Assembly (NCBI GenBank): GCA_037954665.1
Contig: JBBMOL010000024.1
Coordinates: 62,852-126,851 of the forward strand
DNA length: 64,000 nucleotides
DNA from: Laguncularia racemosa
Taxonomy: Eukaryota > Streptophyta > Magnoliopsida > Myrtales > Combretaceae
Direction: 5' to 3'
Shown: positions 46,208-56,466 of the stretch, one piece after another
Layout: every line of letters starts with the position of its first letter
Numbering within the stretch: position 1 is the stretch's first letter
Program-made: the position numbers and the translations under genes
The notes under the pieces: generated by a model
What the model was told of the DNA's origin: nothing
The model's database searches: none
Seen by the model: the letters and a program-made list of their open reading frames with translations, nothing else

Positions 46208-48230
46208 ACTAGAATAATATTAGGTAGAAGAATTTCAATATAAATTAAACAGGCAACCAAGAGCAAATTCATGTTTTTATCAATTGCATGTAGCACCATC
46301 AACTTGAGCTTAGTATATATAGCTCACAACATTCACAAATTCATGCATTTAACAATGTCGTCAAGTTTGTTGAACGATAGTTGATAACTAGGGCATTTAG
46401 TAGTAAACACAAATCACCATAGATAGGTTGCTGTCTATCTCTCTCTCTCTCTCTACATATGTGTGTATATATATGTACATACATACGTACATATGTATGT
46501 TTACACAATACCTTATTTACTCATGAGTCATGATGTATTCACAGCAAGCCAATGGTTGTACTCATCCATCCTTATTTTGAACTGGAACTTGGCGTTCCTT
46601 CCCCGCCATATGCCTACACATATATCATAACAGTGTCATACGTAAATAAATTGGTCACATTGATGACAGAACGTCAGCAAAGATGTTAACCTTTGCAATT
46701 TCAGAAGTATCTGTGGTTCCATCTGTACTCTTCAATCACATCTTAAGATTACTTCGTTGCATATACATGACTGCTCCTATGGGCCGGCAATTTACATAAA
46801 TGATAACTTTTGCATAATGTACAAAATGTCATTGCTATCTTGATTTTACAAGAAGTGAAATAAATGCATCGGCATAGTAGACAAGCAAGACTGTAGATAT
46901 AGGACCCAGATCTATCATGATTGACTACCAGAACAAACTGACATTATGAAATCATCCAAGTCCAAACTGAAAATAATATCTTCCTTTCAGGTGTCAAACT
47001 AGCCAATCAAATCGATGATGAAGATGGAACCTCGAATCATAATGAATAATGATAGACACCAAACTATAAGATAATGTCCATGTAATGCTATATCAAATCA
47101 TTCGAAGTCAGTTAAATGGATACGATCTTGAAACTCCATCCAACCACATAAAGGGACTTACAAGGAGCAAAAACTTTAACCATTTCATGTGTACAGACAT
47201 AGACTTCTCGGGAGTGTCTTTCAAAGGGTCTTGTAAGTCAACTAGTCAAGTAAATCAATTGTTGCTCACAAATTAATGTGATAGTCCCCAGCTGACTTGA
47301 GATCTTCACATCTTATCTGAATAAGGGTCTAATCTCCAACGCTCTGCCAGATAGTTGCTCTTCCTGCTTAATACTAAGTTTCTTGTTTTTATTTTTCTGG
47401 ATAACTAATAGTCAGTTTCTTCTTCTTAGTGCTTTTTTCTTCATTTTTCAATTTTTATTTTACACGCATAATTCCTGTAGGAATCAAAAAGAAAAAGAAT
47501 GGAGTACCTCAAACCAGATGCGGCACTCTTCAAACTAAGTTGCTTGCCAAGTTCATCACTTAAGTGAGCATTCCCATCTACCCTGACACCCTGAATTTCA
47601 AGGTTAAACTTATATGGATGCCAAATTTTTTCCTCAAGTAAGTTGGAGACTTGCAAGCTATAAAAGACTGCGTAAAAAGTGAGAAATTTGGAAGAAATAT
47701 AAAAGGTTAAAATTACCAAACACTCTTCATAAAATCCTCTGCCCAAATGAACTTTGAGGACCTTATCCAGAAATGTAGAGGCAGGATTCTTCATCGATGA
47801 GACATGAGTATTTCCCTTTGCAATTAAAACCTCAGGACCCATCTTCACTAGCAGCCAGAGAATGACAAATTAGACCATTCAAGAGATATCAGCATTGAGT
47901 AAGAGATTGCACAGAATATGGACTTAAAGCAAGAAGCAAAGGGGCGGAAAAGAAGGTTTATTTTTTTACAACAGAAAGTAAGCCTTTTGGTAGAGATGAT
48001 AAGTAAAAGCCCAGGACCTACTGTCTTAGAAATGACTAGCCGAAAAACCTTCCCTCATTTTTCAGGTCTTCTAAATATGTTTCAGAGGAATTATTTTGCA
48101 ACAAACAAATGGAATAAATATATTCATGTATGAATAATACAGGAAATACGAAATCTTCTGCTTCTGCTGTGATGATTTATGAACCTCTTATATTTTTCTG
48201 TCCTAATCACCAAACAACAAGTAACCATGA
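46208..48230. other. Region between the MULE and duplication copy B
   Basis: About 2 kb. It has a CT repeat (46436-46454) running into TATG and ACATACGTACAT words, then mostly unrecognised DNA. The minus strand near 46540-46625 can be read as GRNAKFQFKIRMDEYNHWLA after an acceptor-like GTGTAG, which may be an isolated exon. A longer minus-strand ORF lies at 47441-47848. The right limit is the duplication breakpoint. Confidence 0.45.
47441..47848 (-). CDS. Unrecognised ORF, possibly exons of a truncated gene
   Basis: 135 codons open on the minus strand. The first 45 residues (MGPEVLIAKGNTHVSSMKNP onward) and the later EKIWHPYKFNLEIQGVRVDG block look like ordinary soluble protein. The middle is hydrophobic and A+T-rich like an intron, with a GTAATT donor-like site at 47716. 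The flanking acceptor choices I tried do not keep the frame, so I cannot propose a splice model. No family is recognised. If it is part of a gene, the 5' part would have been cut off by the duplication junction at 48230. Confidence 0.25.
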   Translation of the reverse strand: MKMGPEVLIAKGNTHVSSMKNPASTFLDKVLKVHLGRGFYEECLVILTFYISSKFLTFYAVFYSLQVSNLLEEKIWHPYKFNLEIQGVRVDGNAHLSDELGKQLSLKSAASGLRYSILFLFDSYRNYACKIKIEK

Positions 48231-49112
48231 GCTTGAACCTAAGAACAACAAAAACGATGGTAAGCGAGTTAATTAAATAAACCTTATATGATAAAAAAGG
48301 GGGGAGTCATCACATGTGGGGTTAGGGAAAACTTACTCGTATTGATCATCTAAGTCATCTAAACTCTTTTGCTTAAAAAAGTATTTGATCTATGTAGAGA
48401 AAGTAGATTTCTTGCAACTATTGATGGCCATTGCCATTGTTGCTTCTAAAGCCGATATGACTCCTTCATCTTCCTTAGTAACGTTAGCGGTTACAATGTT
48501 TGTTAACCCAAAATCACGAAAGTGAATGAGTGTGCACACGTCCTCTAATGTAGGAGTAATCTCACCTCAAAAAGTTACAAAAGTGTGTGTTTATGTACTC
48601 CAGCAAGTTATAACACTTCGCCAAAAATCCATTTTCTTTGGTCGAGGAAACCTAAAACCGAAGGAAATCATCATAAGGTAGTAGATTTTTGCAGACTCCA
48701 TAGCATCTACATATCTCGGGTTACCCATGATGTGATTGACCTAAGGATGCCAACATGGTATGACTTTCTTATGAATAAAAAATTGAGTATTTGACAAGGG
48801 AAGTTCCCCCCTTTCATTCCTAAAACGTAATATAGAAGTCCCCTCTATATTCTCTCTAACTTCGACCTTAGGCTCCCATCTTATGAAATGCCACATGCCA
48901 TCAACATGTTGGTGCTCCTGTGTGTCCTTCTTGCCTATGCAACTCCAAAAGAAATCTTCCTTAATCATCAGGTTAAGCCATTTACTTTGACAAGAAGGCA
49001 CCATGGATATGCGATTGTTAGAATATGCTACTATCTCTTTACCTTTGTCGCTAATCCCACTGCATGTTTTAACTTTTCCAGTGTCCTTACCCATTGCAAG
49101 TGGTAGCAACAA
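48231..49112 (-). pseudogene. PMD pseudogene, 5' part only (copy B)
   Basis: The minus-strand frame of 123 codons at 48741-49112 includes WHFIRWEPKVEVRENIEGTS. Downstream, in other frames, are THTFVTF and GEITPTLEDVC (about 48560-48600), the conserved PMD block, and ISALEATMAMAINS (48420-48470). The core AWL-type helices and everything after them are missing because the duplication begins there. The copy A counterpart is 10671-11556. Confidence 0.6.
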
Positions 49113-49147
49113 TTGAATCTAACCATTACTACTAAAAAACGAGAGGA

Positions 49148-49164
49148 GGGGGGGGGGGGGGGGG
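49148..49164 (+). repeat. Poly-G tract of 17 bases, copy B
   Basis: Counterpart of the 49-base run at 11592-11640. It is followed by TGGGTGGTGGGGGG. Confidence 0.9.
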
Positions 49165-50395
49165 TGGGTGGTGGGGGGAGGAGAATAGTGCTGAAAATCT
49201 CCCGATTACCTTACTACCTGCAAAGGCAAATGAAGCTAGATTACTCTTACAATAAAAAAGAAAAGACACTAAAAAGGAGACACTAGAATAAAAAAATAAT
49301 GAGAGTAATAAAAAATTTATCAACCGGGAGTGTAGCAAAATACTATGAAACCCTACTAAATCATCAAACCTATTTCAAAAAAAATCTGCGCAAGGAAGTG
49401 AGAACCCCAAACAACCATCAAGGATCTTTTTAGAAGCCGAAATGTCCCACGATGAAGCACGAACTCAAATTGTGTAGTTCAATGCAACTATCATAGTCAT
49501 TCTATGTTGTTACATGAACAAGAATGTCCTACAATGAAGCATGAACACAAGTGACATGGCTCGACGTAGTCATCATAGTCATCTTATGCTACTATCCAAG
49601 ATAAAGTTCACAAACCATGAAGGTTTTCGTGAGAAGGGAGAAACCTTATCTTTAACTTATAAAGAATTGTTTAATGGAAATTAACCAACAAAAGCTCTCT
49701 AGCATCAAGAATGTCCCGTGACGAAGAATGAATTTATGTCACAAGGTCCGATACAGTTATTATGGTCATTCTATTTTTGCTATAGAATGTTCCATCATAA
49801 AGAACAAACGTAGGAAACATAAATTGATACAACAATCATAGTCATTCAATGATATTATTGAAGCTAAGTTGATTTCCTTTTTTTTTTTTTTTTCACAAGT
49901 AGTAGCATATCACTTGTGGTTTGCTATCACTTTTTTATGCATCGCCCTTAAGTGCCTTCCATGTTATAAAGTCTTTCTTTAGCAATTAGCCATAGGATAA
50001 ACATATGCCTAGGCATTGAAAACTTGTTCCAAATAGTAGGAAACTAGTCAACTTTAGGGGGAGCTCTCTCTAGCAAGATCATATGCATGTTCTACAGAGA
50101 GAGCCTATGGGGTTTAACTTTCCATACTAGTTTATCATTGGAAGATTGGTTTGGCTCAAGTAGCCTATTCACAAACTGATCCACCTCCATGGAGTAGGAC
50201 CGTCAACCAAAGAGGAAGGAAACCCAATACGGATGGAAAAGGATGCCAACCTAACTGGAAATTGCAGGATGACCAGCAAAATTAATTGCCCAAATCAAAC
50301 GATATGAGATCTTCTAGCACAATGTCGGATTTCTTGGGCAACATGGACATCCTCATACGATCGAACCTGAGACAATCACAACGACGACAAAACCT
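49165..50395. other. Non-coding duplicated DNA (copy B)
   Basis: Counterpart of 11641-12896, nearly collinear. It has a poly-T tract at about 49879-49893. No gene. Confidence 0.5.
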
Positions 50396-50803
50396 TCACC
50401 GGCACGCAACCCCGATCGACGTTTTCAACAGACCAATACTCTTGTACCGCTCACTCCTTCTACCCTTAACCAACCTCCTGTTGGAATTCATCCTGGTACC
50501 TAAATACATAGACCGGTATTCCTCATTGGTCAAGTTGGCAAACTGGTTCAGACCGACCTTATAGGTCCGATCTTCAACAGTATTATGTTCATCTATAAAC
50601 CTAAGGTTATCCTTAAAAATCTGGAAACGTTTTTCTTTCTCTCCTAAAGCGTTGTAATTTTTGCCATGTTTGACGAGCCATGACCCGTATATAGACATGA
50701 CTTCGTCATCTGTTATCCATGATGAGGGCTTGTCTACGTGGTGGTTCCAAGGATAATTTAAAAGTTCATTGATGAGCGTAATACATTGCAAAACCGTACA
50801 CAC
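50396..50803 (-). pseudogene. Papain-like cysteine protease propeptide fragment (copy B, frame open)
   Basis: 135 codons open. After about 28 residues of uncertain origin come ITDDEVMSIYGSWLVKHGKN, then YNALGEKEKRFQIFKDNLRF and VGLNQFANLTNEEYRSMYLG. This is the I29 inhibitor propeptide with its ERFNIN-type helix (here E-K-R-F-I-F-K-N-L-F-I) and the GNFD-like NQFAN block of RD21-type proteases. The fragment ends 15 codons past GRRSERY in unrelated sequence. The catalytic domain with its Cys, His and Asn is missing, and a normal signal peptide is not seen. Whether it is expressed as a free propeptide is unknown; most likely it is a gene fragment. Confidence 0.7.
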
Positions 50804-50877
50804 GAATTGGATTCAAATAACTTTGCCGATTCGATAAACGAGGAAGAGTAAAACAGTCAAGAACAATAAGGACACAA

Positions 50878-51069
50878 TGTTGACATGAGTAAAGAGATAG
50901 CTATCAATAACAGAAGGATAAGAAGATAAATTTAGAAAGATTTAGTTACTCTTAAATGTAATGTAGTTGTTTAGATTTATATCATATCTTTTCCTTGTAA
51001 CTATATATATATATCTTTTTCCTTCTTGAGAGAAGAATAACAGAAAACATTTTCTCTCAAAATGCAACA
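50878..51069 (+). repeat. 5' LTR of Copia 2
   Basis: TGTTGACATGAG to AAATGCAACA, with a TA-rich centre. It differs from the 3' LTR at seven of 192 positions and has no indel. This dates the insertion as moderately recent. Confidence 0.95.
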
Positions 51070-51162
51070 TGGTATCAGAGCACAAATTGATTCATGAACA
51101 CCACAATCATTCAATCCCGTCTTCCCTTTCTCCCTTTATAATCTCGAAACAAGAGATTCAAT

Positions 51163-52191
51163 ATGGCTGAAGACAATAGAGCTGTCACAGTCATAAACCA
51201 AACCCCAAACCAAATGGAATTACACAACCCCAACAACCTGCCAATCGGTTTCAGATTAAATGAGAATAATTTTAAGATTTGGTCACGAATGATAGAAGTC
51301 CATGCTGCAGGATTAAACAAACTTGGCTATTTAAATGGCCAAATCCCAAAGGCGGACGAGAATACTAGTGAATACTTAAAATGGTATACTGAGGATGCAA
51401 TGGTGCGTGGATGGCTGCTTAAAACGATGGAATCCCATCTACTTAATCTATTCATAGATCTTCCAACAGCAAAAGATATCTGGGATAGTGTCACTCAAAC
51501 ATTTTATGATGGAGCAGATGAGTCCCAATATTACGAGCTGCTTTGCAAGGCAACAAGAACCAAGCAGAATGGACGTCCCCTTCACCTGTATTACGCCGAG
51601 ATGAATAGCGTGTGGCAAGAAATGGATAGACGGCGTCCCATTAAAATGGTATGTACCACAGATTTGTGTGCCAGACAGGAGGAAATTCAGAAAGATAGAG
51701 TCTATGACTTTCTTGCAGGTCTAGATGAGATCTTTGATTCTATCAGGAGTGATCTTCTCCGAATGAAGTCTTTTCCAAGTATTGAAGAGTCCTTTAATAT
51801 GGTTAGAAGAGAATCACAACGACAAGTAACCATGCTTGGAAAAGGGGAGATCGGAGAAGGCTCACAGATGGCAATGATTTCTAAGACCTCGAATTACAAA
51901 GGTTTTTTTCGAACTACTGAAGATGCTGAGAAAGACAAGTTGCGTTGCAGCCATTGCAATGGAACACGTCATACTAAAGATACATGCTTTGAAATTCATG
52001 GTTATCCTGACTGGTTTTTTGAAAAACGAAAGCAAGGTAAGGGACGAAATAGCAAACGATCAGCCCAAGCAAAGGTAGCTAGCACCACAGATACAGAACC
52101 AAGTGTAGCTGCTGTTGCAACAACGACAGTTGAATCGACTGAATATGGTGAATTGCTCTCTCTAACCAACCGCATATCATTGGATGATTAA
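51163..52191 (+). pseudogene. Copia 2 gag
   Basis: 342 uninterrupted codons from ATG (first ATG downstream of the primer site that leads into the family domain). NENNFKIWSRMIEVHAAGLN is the gag N-terminal block. The zinc knuckle is CSHCNGTRHTKDTC (about 51949), followed by FEIHGYPDWFF. It is one of the few intact coding blocks here. The TAA at 52189 separates it from the protease in the same frame, where related elements usually read on as one polyprotein, so it is classed as part of a dead gene. Confidence 0.8.
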
Positions 52192-53613
52192 GGTAAATTA
52201 GAAAAAATTCTTTCCGCCTCTACAACACAAGATGTTGGTTGGATCATTGATTCAGGAGCAACAGAGCACATGACTTACAACAAATCCCTATTTCAGTACA
52301 TGGCACCACCGCCTAAGAAACATGTTGTAACAGCTAATGGAGAGACCACCCATGTGGTTGGCGCAGGATCAATCACCCTCACTCCCACTATTTCTTTACA
52401 TAATTGTTTACTTGTTCCTGCATTGTCTAATCATCTACTATCAGTTGGCCAAATCACAGAACAATTGGAATGTGTTGTCCTAATGTTTCCAAATTTTTGC
52501 TTGCTTCAGGATATCCGGACTCGGGCGATAATTGGGCATGGTACTAAGAGGAAAGGGTTGTACTATGTAGATGACGTCGCAACCAGTTATGTTAATCAAG
52601 TGGAGAGTCGCAGTGATGGAGATTTGAAGAATATTTGGTTATGGCATCATCGATTGGGACATGCATCCTTTGGTTATTTGAAAAAGTTATTTCCATCTTT
52701 GTTTGGCAATATTTCAGAAACTTCCCTTCAATGTAATGTGTGCACTTTGGCCAAAAGCCACCGCACCTCCTATCCTTTTAAGTTTAAATAAGAGAACAAC
52801 ACCATTTGAATTAATTCACTCAGATGTTTGGGGACCTGCTCCTAATAGTTCTAAATCTGGAATTCGATGGTTTATTACGTTTATTGATGACTGCACTCGA
52901 ATGACTTGGTTATATACTATGAAACATAAAAGTGATGTATCTGCTATTTTTCCAGTCTTTTACAACATGGTTCGAACTCAATATTCTCTTCCAATAAAGA
53001 TGATACGATCAGACAATGGTGGAGAATATTTGAACGTTGTACTGTCACAATTTTTCCAAGCAAATGGCATTCTCCATGAGACTACATGTCCTCATACTCC
53101 ACAACAAAATGGAGTTGCTGAACGCAAGAACAGGCACATACTTGAAACAACAAGGGCACTTCTTATTGGTGCAAATGTTCCTCAAACTTATTGGGTCGAT
53201 GCTGTCACTTATGCCATATATCTCATAAACAGGATGCCATCACGAGTTTTGTCATTTCAAACCCCACTAGAGGTGCTTGCCAAACATGTTAATGTTCCAT
53301 CCTCATCACAGTTGGACCTACGAGTTTTTGGGTGTGTAGCTTATGTTCATCTGCCCAAGCATCAACGCACTAAACTTGATCCTTGTGCAGTGCGATGTGT
53401 CTTCCTTGGTTTCCATCCTAAAAAACGTGGCTATAGATGCTACCATCCTTCCACCTGCCGTATGTATGTCAGCATGGATGTCACCTTATCAGAGAGAGAA
53501 TATTTCTTCACTGATCAAACCATCTCCAGTTCTCAGGGGGAGACACTTCATGATAACTACAGTTGGATTGACCTTCCTCAACTAAACGAACAAAACCTTC
53601 CTATTGTCTGTGA
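52192..53613 (+). pseudogene. Copia 2 protease and integrase
   Basis: The protease site GWIIDSGATEHMTYN is at about 52240. The integrase zinc finger has WLWHHRLGHASFGYL and CNVCTLAKSHRTSY (to 52775). A frameshift near 52780 precedes the core with IHSDVWGPAPNSSKSGIRWF, MIRSDNGGEYLNVV and TPQQNGVAERKNRHILE. The tail has LDLRVFGCVAYVHLPKHQRT. The reading frame is cut at 53613 by the nested solo LTR and resumes beyond it. Confidence 0.85.
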
Positions 53614-53618
53614 TAAAG

Positions 53619-54400
53619 TGATGGAGACAGGGGACACACGGATGGAGACAGGGGACACACGGCCTGAACACATGGCCGTGTATAGAGACCGTGTACTCAA
53701 TCAGAGTTCACAGACGAATACACGGCTTCCTTACACGGCCAAGAGACGACCGTGCACCCGCTGCAGATTTCCACAGAAGCATGCACGGTCCCCATACACG
53801 GCCGTGCATATCGACCGTGTATTCAATCAGATTTTCCCAGAAGCATACACGGTTTCCAAACACGGCCGTGTGTCGTGACCGTGTATTCGATCAGGATTTC
53901 CACAGAAGCATACACGGTCCCCATACACGACCGTGTGTCCTGACCGTGTATTCGATTAGGATTTCCACAGAAGCATACACGGTCCCCATACACGACCGTG
54001 TGTCCTGACCGTGTATTTGACCTGGAGTCCAACAGACGCGAACACGGTTTCCTTACATGGCTGGGAAATTGACCGTGCACCTGAACAAGAATATTCACAG
54101 AGTCTTACATGGCTTACATACACGACCGTGTATGAGACCGTTTATGACGCGTATTTTATTATTTCTTCCACGTGTACGTATAGATTTTGCCCTTTTTAGA
54201 TATTTTATGGGGCCATATAAATACTCTTTTGTCAGATAGGTTAGGGTTACGTTTTAACACATATGTGAATACACTTTGAGAGAGAATTTTCTCTAATTTC
54301 CGGGTTGTGCGCAACCTAATTTGCATCAAAGCGTATGTCTTTGTTGCGTGAAACCAATCCAATCTCGGATTCATTTCGTTTTTGCTTCCGCGCTGCGTCA
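53619..54400 (+). repeat. Solo LTR of the Gypsy 2 family, nested in Copia 2
   Basis: 782 bp, TGATGGAGAC to CTGCGTCA, with the same end sequences as the LTRs at 28492 and 33733. The target duplication taaag (53614-53618, 54401-54405) is perfect. Taking out the LTR and one taaag restores the Copia reading frame. It is longer than the other two LTRs because of a 22-bp direct duplication at its start and two exact 65-bp steps in the U3 array (GTGTATTCGA at 53881 and 53946, GTGTATTTGA at 54011). Confidence 0.9.
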
Positions 54401-54405
54401 TAAAG

Positions 54406-56262
54406 ACAGTGGGTCAGGGGGAGACATTCATCAAAAACATGGACATGACATTCCTGGTGTAATTGCCACTCTTGATGAAGACGCCCTATCCTCTCCTCAA
54501 GTACACGCTGAAGAGCCAACGGATATCCCTAAGGTAAGTACCCCTGAAAACTTTAATCTATTACCTACATCAACTTTTACTTTACCTCCTAGACAGAATT
54601 GTGGGAAACCACCGGATAGGTACTCTTCTAATGGGAAAGCAAAGTATGCAATCATCAGGTATGTTTCCACTCACAGGCTCTCATCACCACATAAAGCATT
54701 TGTAACTCAAATGGAGAGTATAAAGATACCTACAAATGTCAAAGAAGCTCTAGAAAATCCAAAATGGGCAGAAGCAATGCAAGTTGAAATGGAAGCATTG
54801 TAGGAAAATGGCACGTGGAACATTGTACCCCTTCCACCAAGGAAAAAACCAGTCGGATGCAAATGGATATTCACACTCAAGCATAAAGCAGATGGAACGA
54901 TTGAGCGATACAAGGCAAGATTAGTGGCAAAGGGATACACACAATCATATGGTATTGATTACCAAGAAACCTTTGCTCCAGTTGTAAAAATGAATACAGT
55001 CAGGATCCTATTATCATTAGCTGCAAATTTCAATTGGCCACTCAAGCAGTTTGATGTAAAAAATGCTTTTTTACATGGGGACTTAGAAGAGGAAGTGTAT
55101 ATGCATATTCCTCCTGGGTTTAGTACTTCACAGTCGGGAGACAAAGTGTGTAAGTTACGGAAAGCTTTGTATGGTTTGAAACAGTCACCAAGAGCATGGT
55201 TCGGAAAATTCACTGATGCTATGAAAAGAAATGGGTATCATCAAGCAAATGCAGATCATACCTTGTTCATTAAACACAATAATGGCAAAGTTACTCTTCT
55301 CATCATCTACGTAGACGATATGATTGTAACAGGTGATGATAGAGAAGAAATAAAAAACCTACAAACCTATCTATCTGCTGAATTTGAAATGAAAGATTTA
55401 GGAGGATTGAAATATTTCTTGGGATAGAAGTGGCAAGATCTAAAGAAGGTATATACTTGTCACAACGAAAATATATATTGGATCTCTTATCGGAAACAGG
55501 TATGGTAGACTGCAAACCTGCTTAAACTCCTATTGTTCAGAATTATCACCTGGCCATTTACCCGGATCAAGTTCCAACAAACAAGGATCGATATCAAAGG
55601 TTGGTAGGGGGTTAATCTACTTGTCTCATACACGGCCAGACATTGCCTATGCTGTCAGTGTGTTAAGCCAGTTTATGCACGAACCTAGTGAGGATCACAT
55701 GGATGCCGTTATGAGGCTCTTGCGTTATCTGAAAGGGACACCTGGAAAGGGGCTAACCTTTAAGAAGCATGGGCATATGGAAGTAAAAGGGTATACTGAT
55801 GCAGATTGGGCTGGAAATATCACAGATCGTCGATCAACTTCTGGGTACTTCATGTTTGTTGGTGGGAATCTTGTCACATGGAGAAGTAGAAAACAAATTG
55901 TTACGGCAAGGTCATCAGCAGAAGCAGAGTATAGAGGCATGGTTCATGGAGTGTCAGAATTATTATGGATTAGATTGTTACTTATCGAGATAGGTATTCC
56001 GCCTTAAGAACCGATGCTCTTGTATTGTGATAATAATGCAGCGCGGGAAATAGCAACTAATCTAGTACAACATGATCAAACTAAACACATTGAAGTAGAT
56101 AGACACTTCATCAAGGAAAAACTCAACCAAAGGCTGATTAACATTCCTTTTATTGGTTCTAAAGAGCAGTTGGCCGATGTTTTAACACACGGAGTTTCAG
56201 TAGAAGTTTTTCAGAGAACACTAGACAAGTTGGGCTTAGAAGACATCTTCGCACCTACTTGA
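54406..56262 (+). pseudogene. Copia 2 reverse transcriptase and RNase H
   Basis: The frame runs from the solo LTR through a Pro/Thr-rich linker to a TAG at 54801, then 167 codons with QFDVKNAFLHGDLEEEVYMH, LYGLKQSPRAWFGKF and the YVDD motif at about 55308. A frameshift near 55425 and stops near 55524 and 55612 follow. RNase H is legible from 55621 with GYTDADWAGNITDRRSTSGY, TARSSAEAEYRGM and LLYCDNNAAREIA; a TAA at 56005 splits it. The last codons end IFAPT just before the purine tract. Confidence 0.85.
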
Positions 56263-56269
56263 GGGGGAG

Positions 56270-56461
56270 TGTTGACATGAGTAAAGAGATAGCTATCAAT
56301 AACAGAAGGATAAGAAGATAAACTTAGAAAGATTTAGTTACTCCTAAATGTAATGCAGTTGTTTAGATCTATATCATATATTTTCCTTGTAACTATATAT
56401 ATATATCTTTTTCCTCCTTGAGAGAAGAATAACAGAAAACAATTTCTCTCAAAATGCAACA
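56270..56461 (+). repeat. 3' LTR of Copia 2
   Basis: 192 bp. Directly followed by the cacaa target repeat and then by the continuation of duplication copy B. Confidence 0.95.
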
Positions 56462-56466
56462 CACAA

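Larger units (their letters stand above)
50878..56461 (+). mobile_element. Copia LTR retrotransposon 2 (complete structure, defective)
   Basis: 5584 bp, of which 787 bp is a nested solo LTR with its target repeat. LTRs are 50878-51069 and 56270-56461, 192 bp each. The primer site TGGTATCAGAGC (51070-51081) abuts the 5' LTR, and the purine tract GAGGGGGAG (56261-56269) abuts the 3' LTR. The target duplication cacaa is at 50873-50877 and 56462-56466; copy A has a single cacaa at 13365-13369, the empty site. Gag of the UBN2 type and the CX2CX4HX4C knuckle variant resemble the Ale/Retrofit group. It has two frameshifts and four or more stops. Confidence 0.95.
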
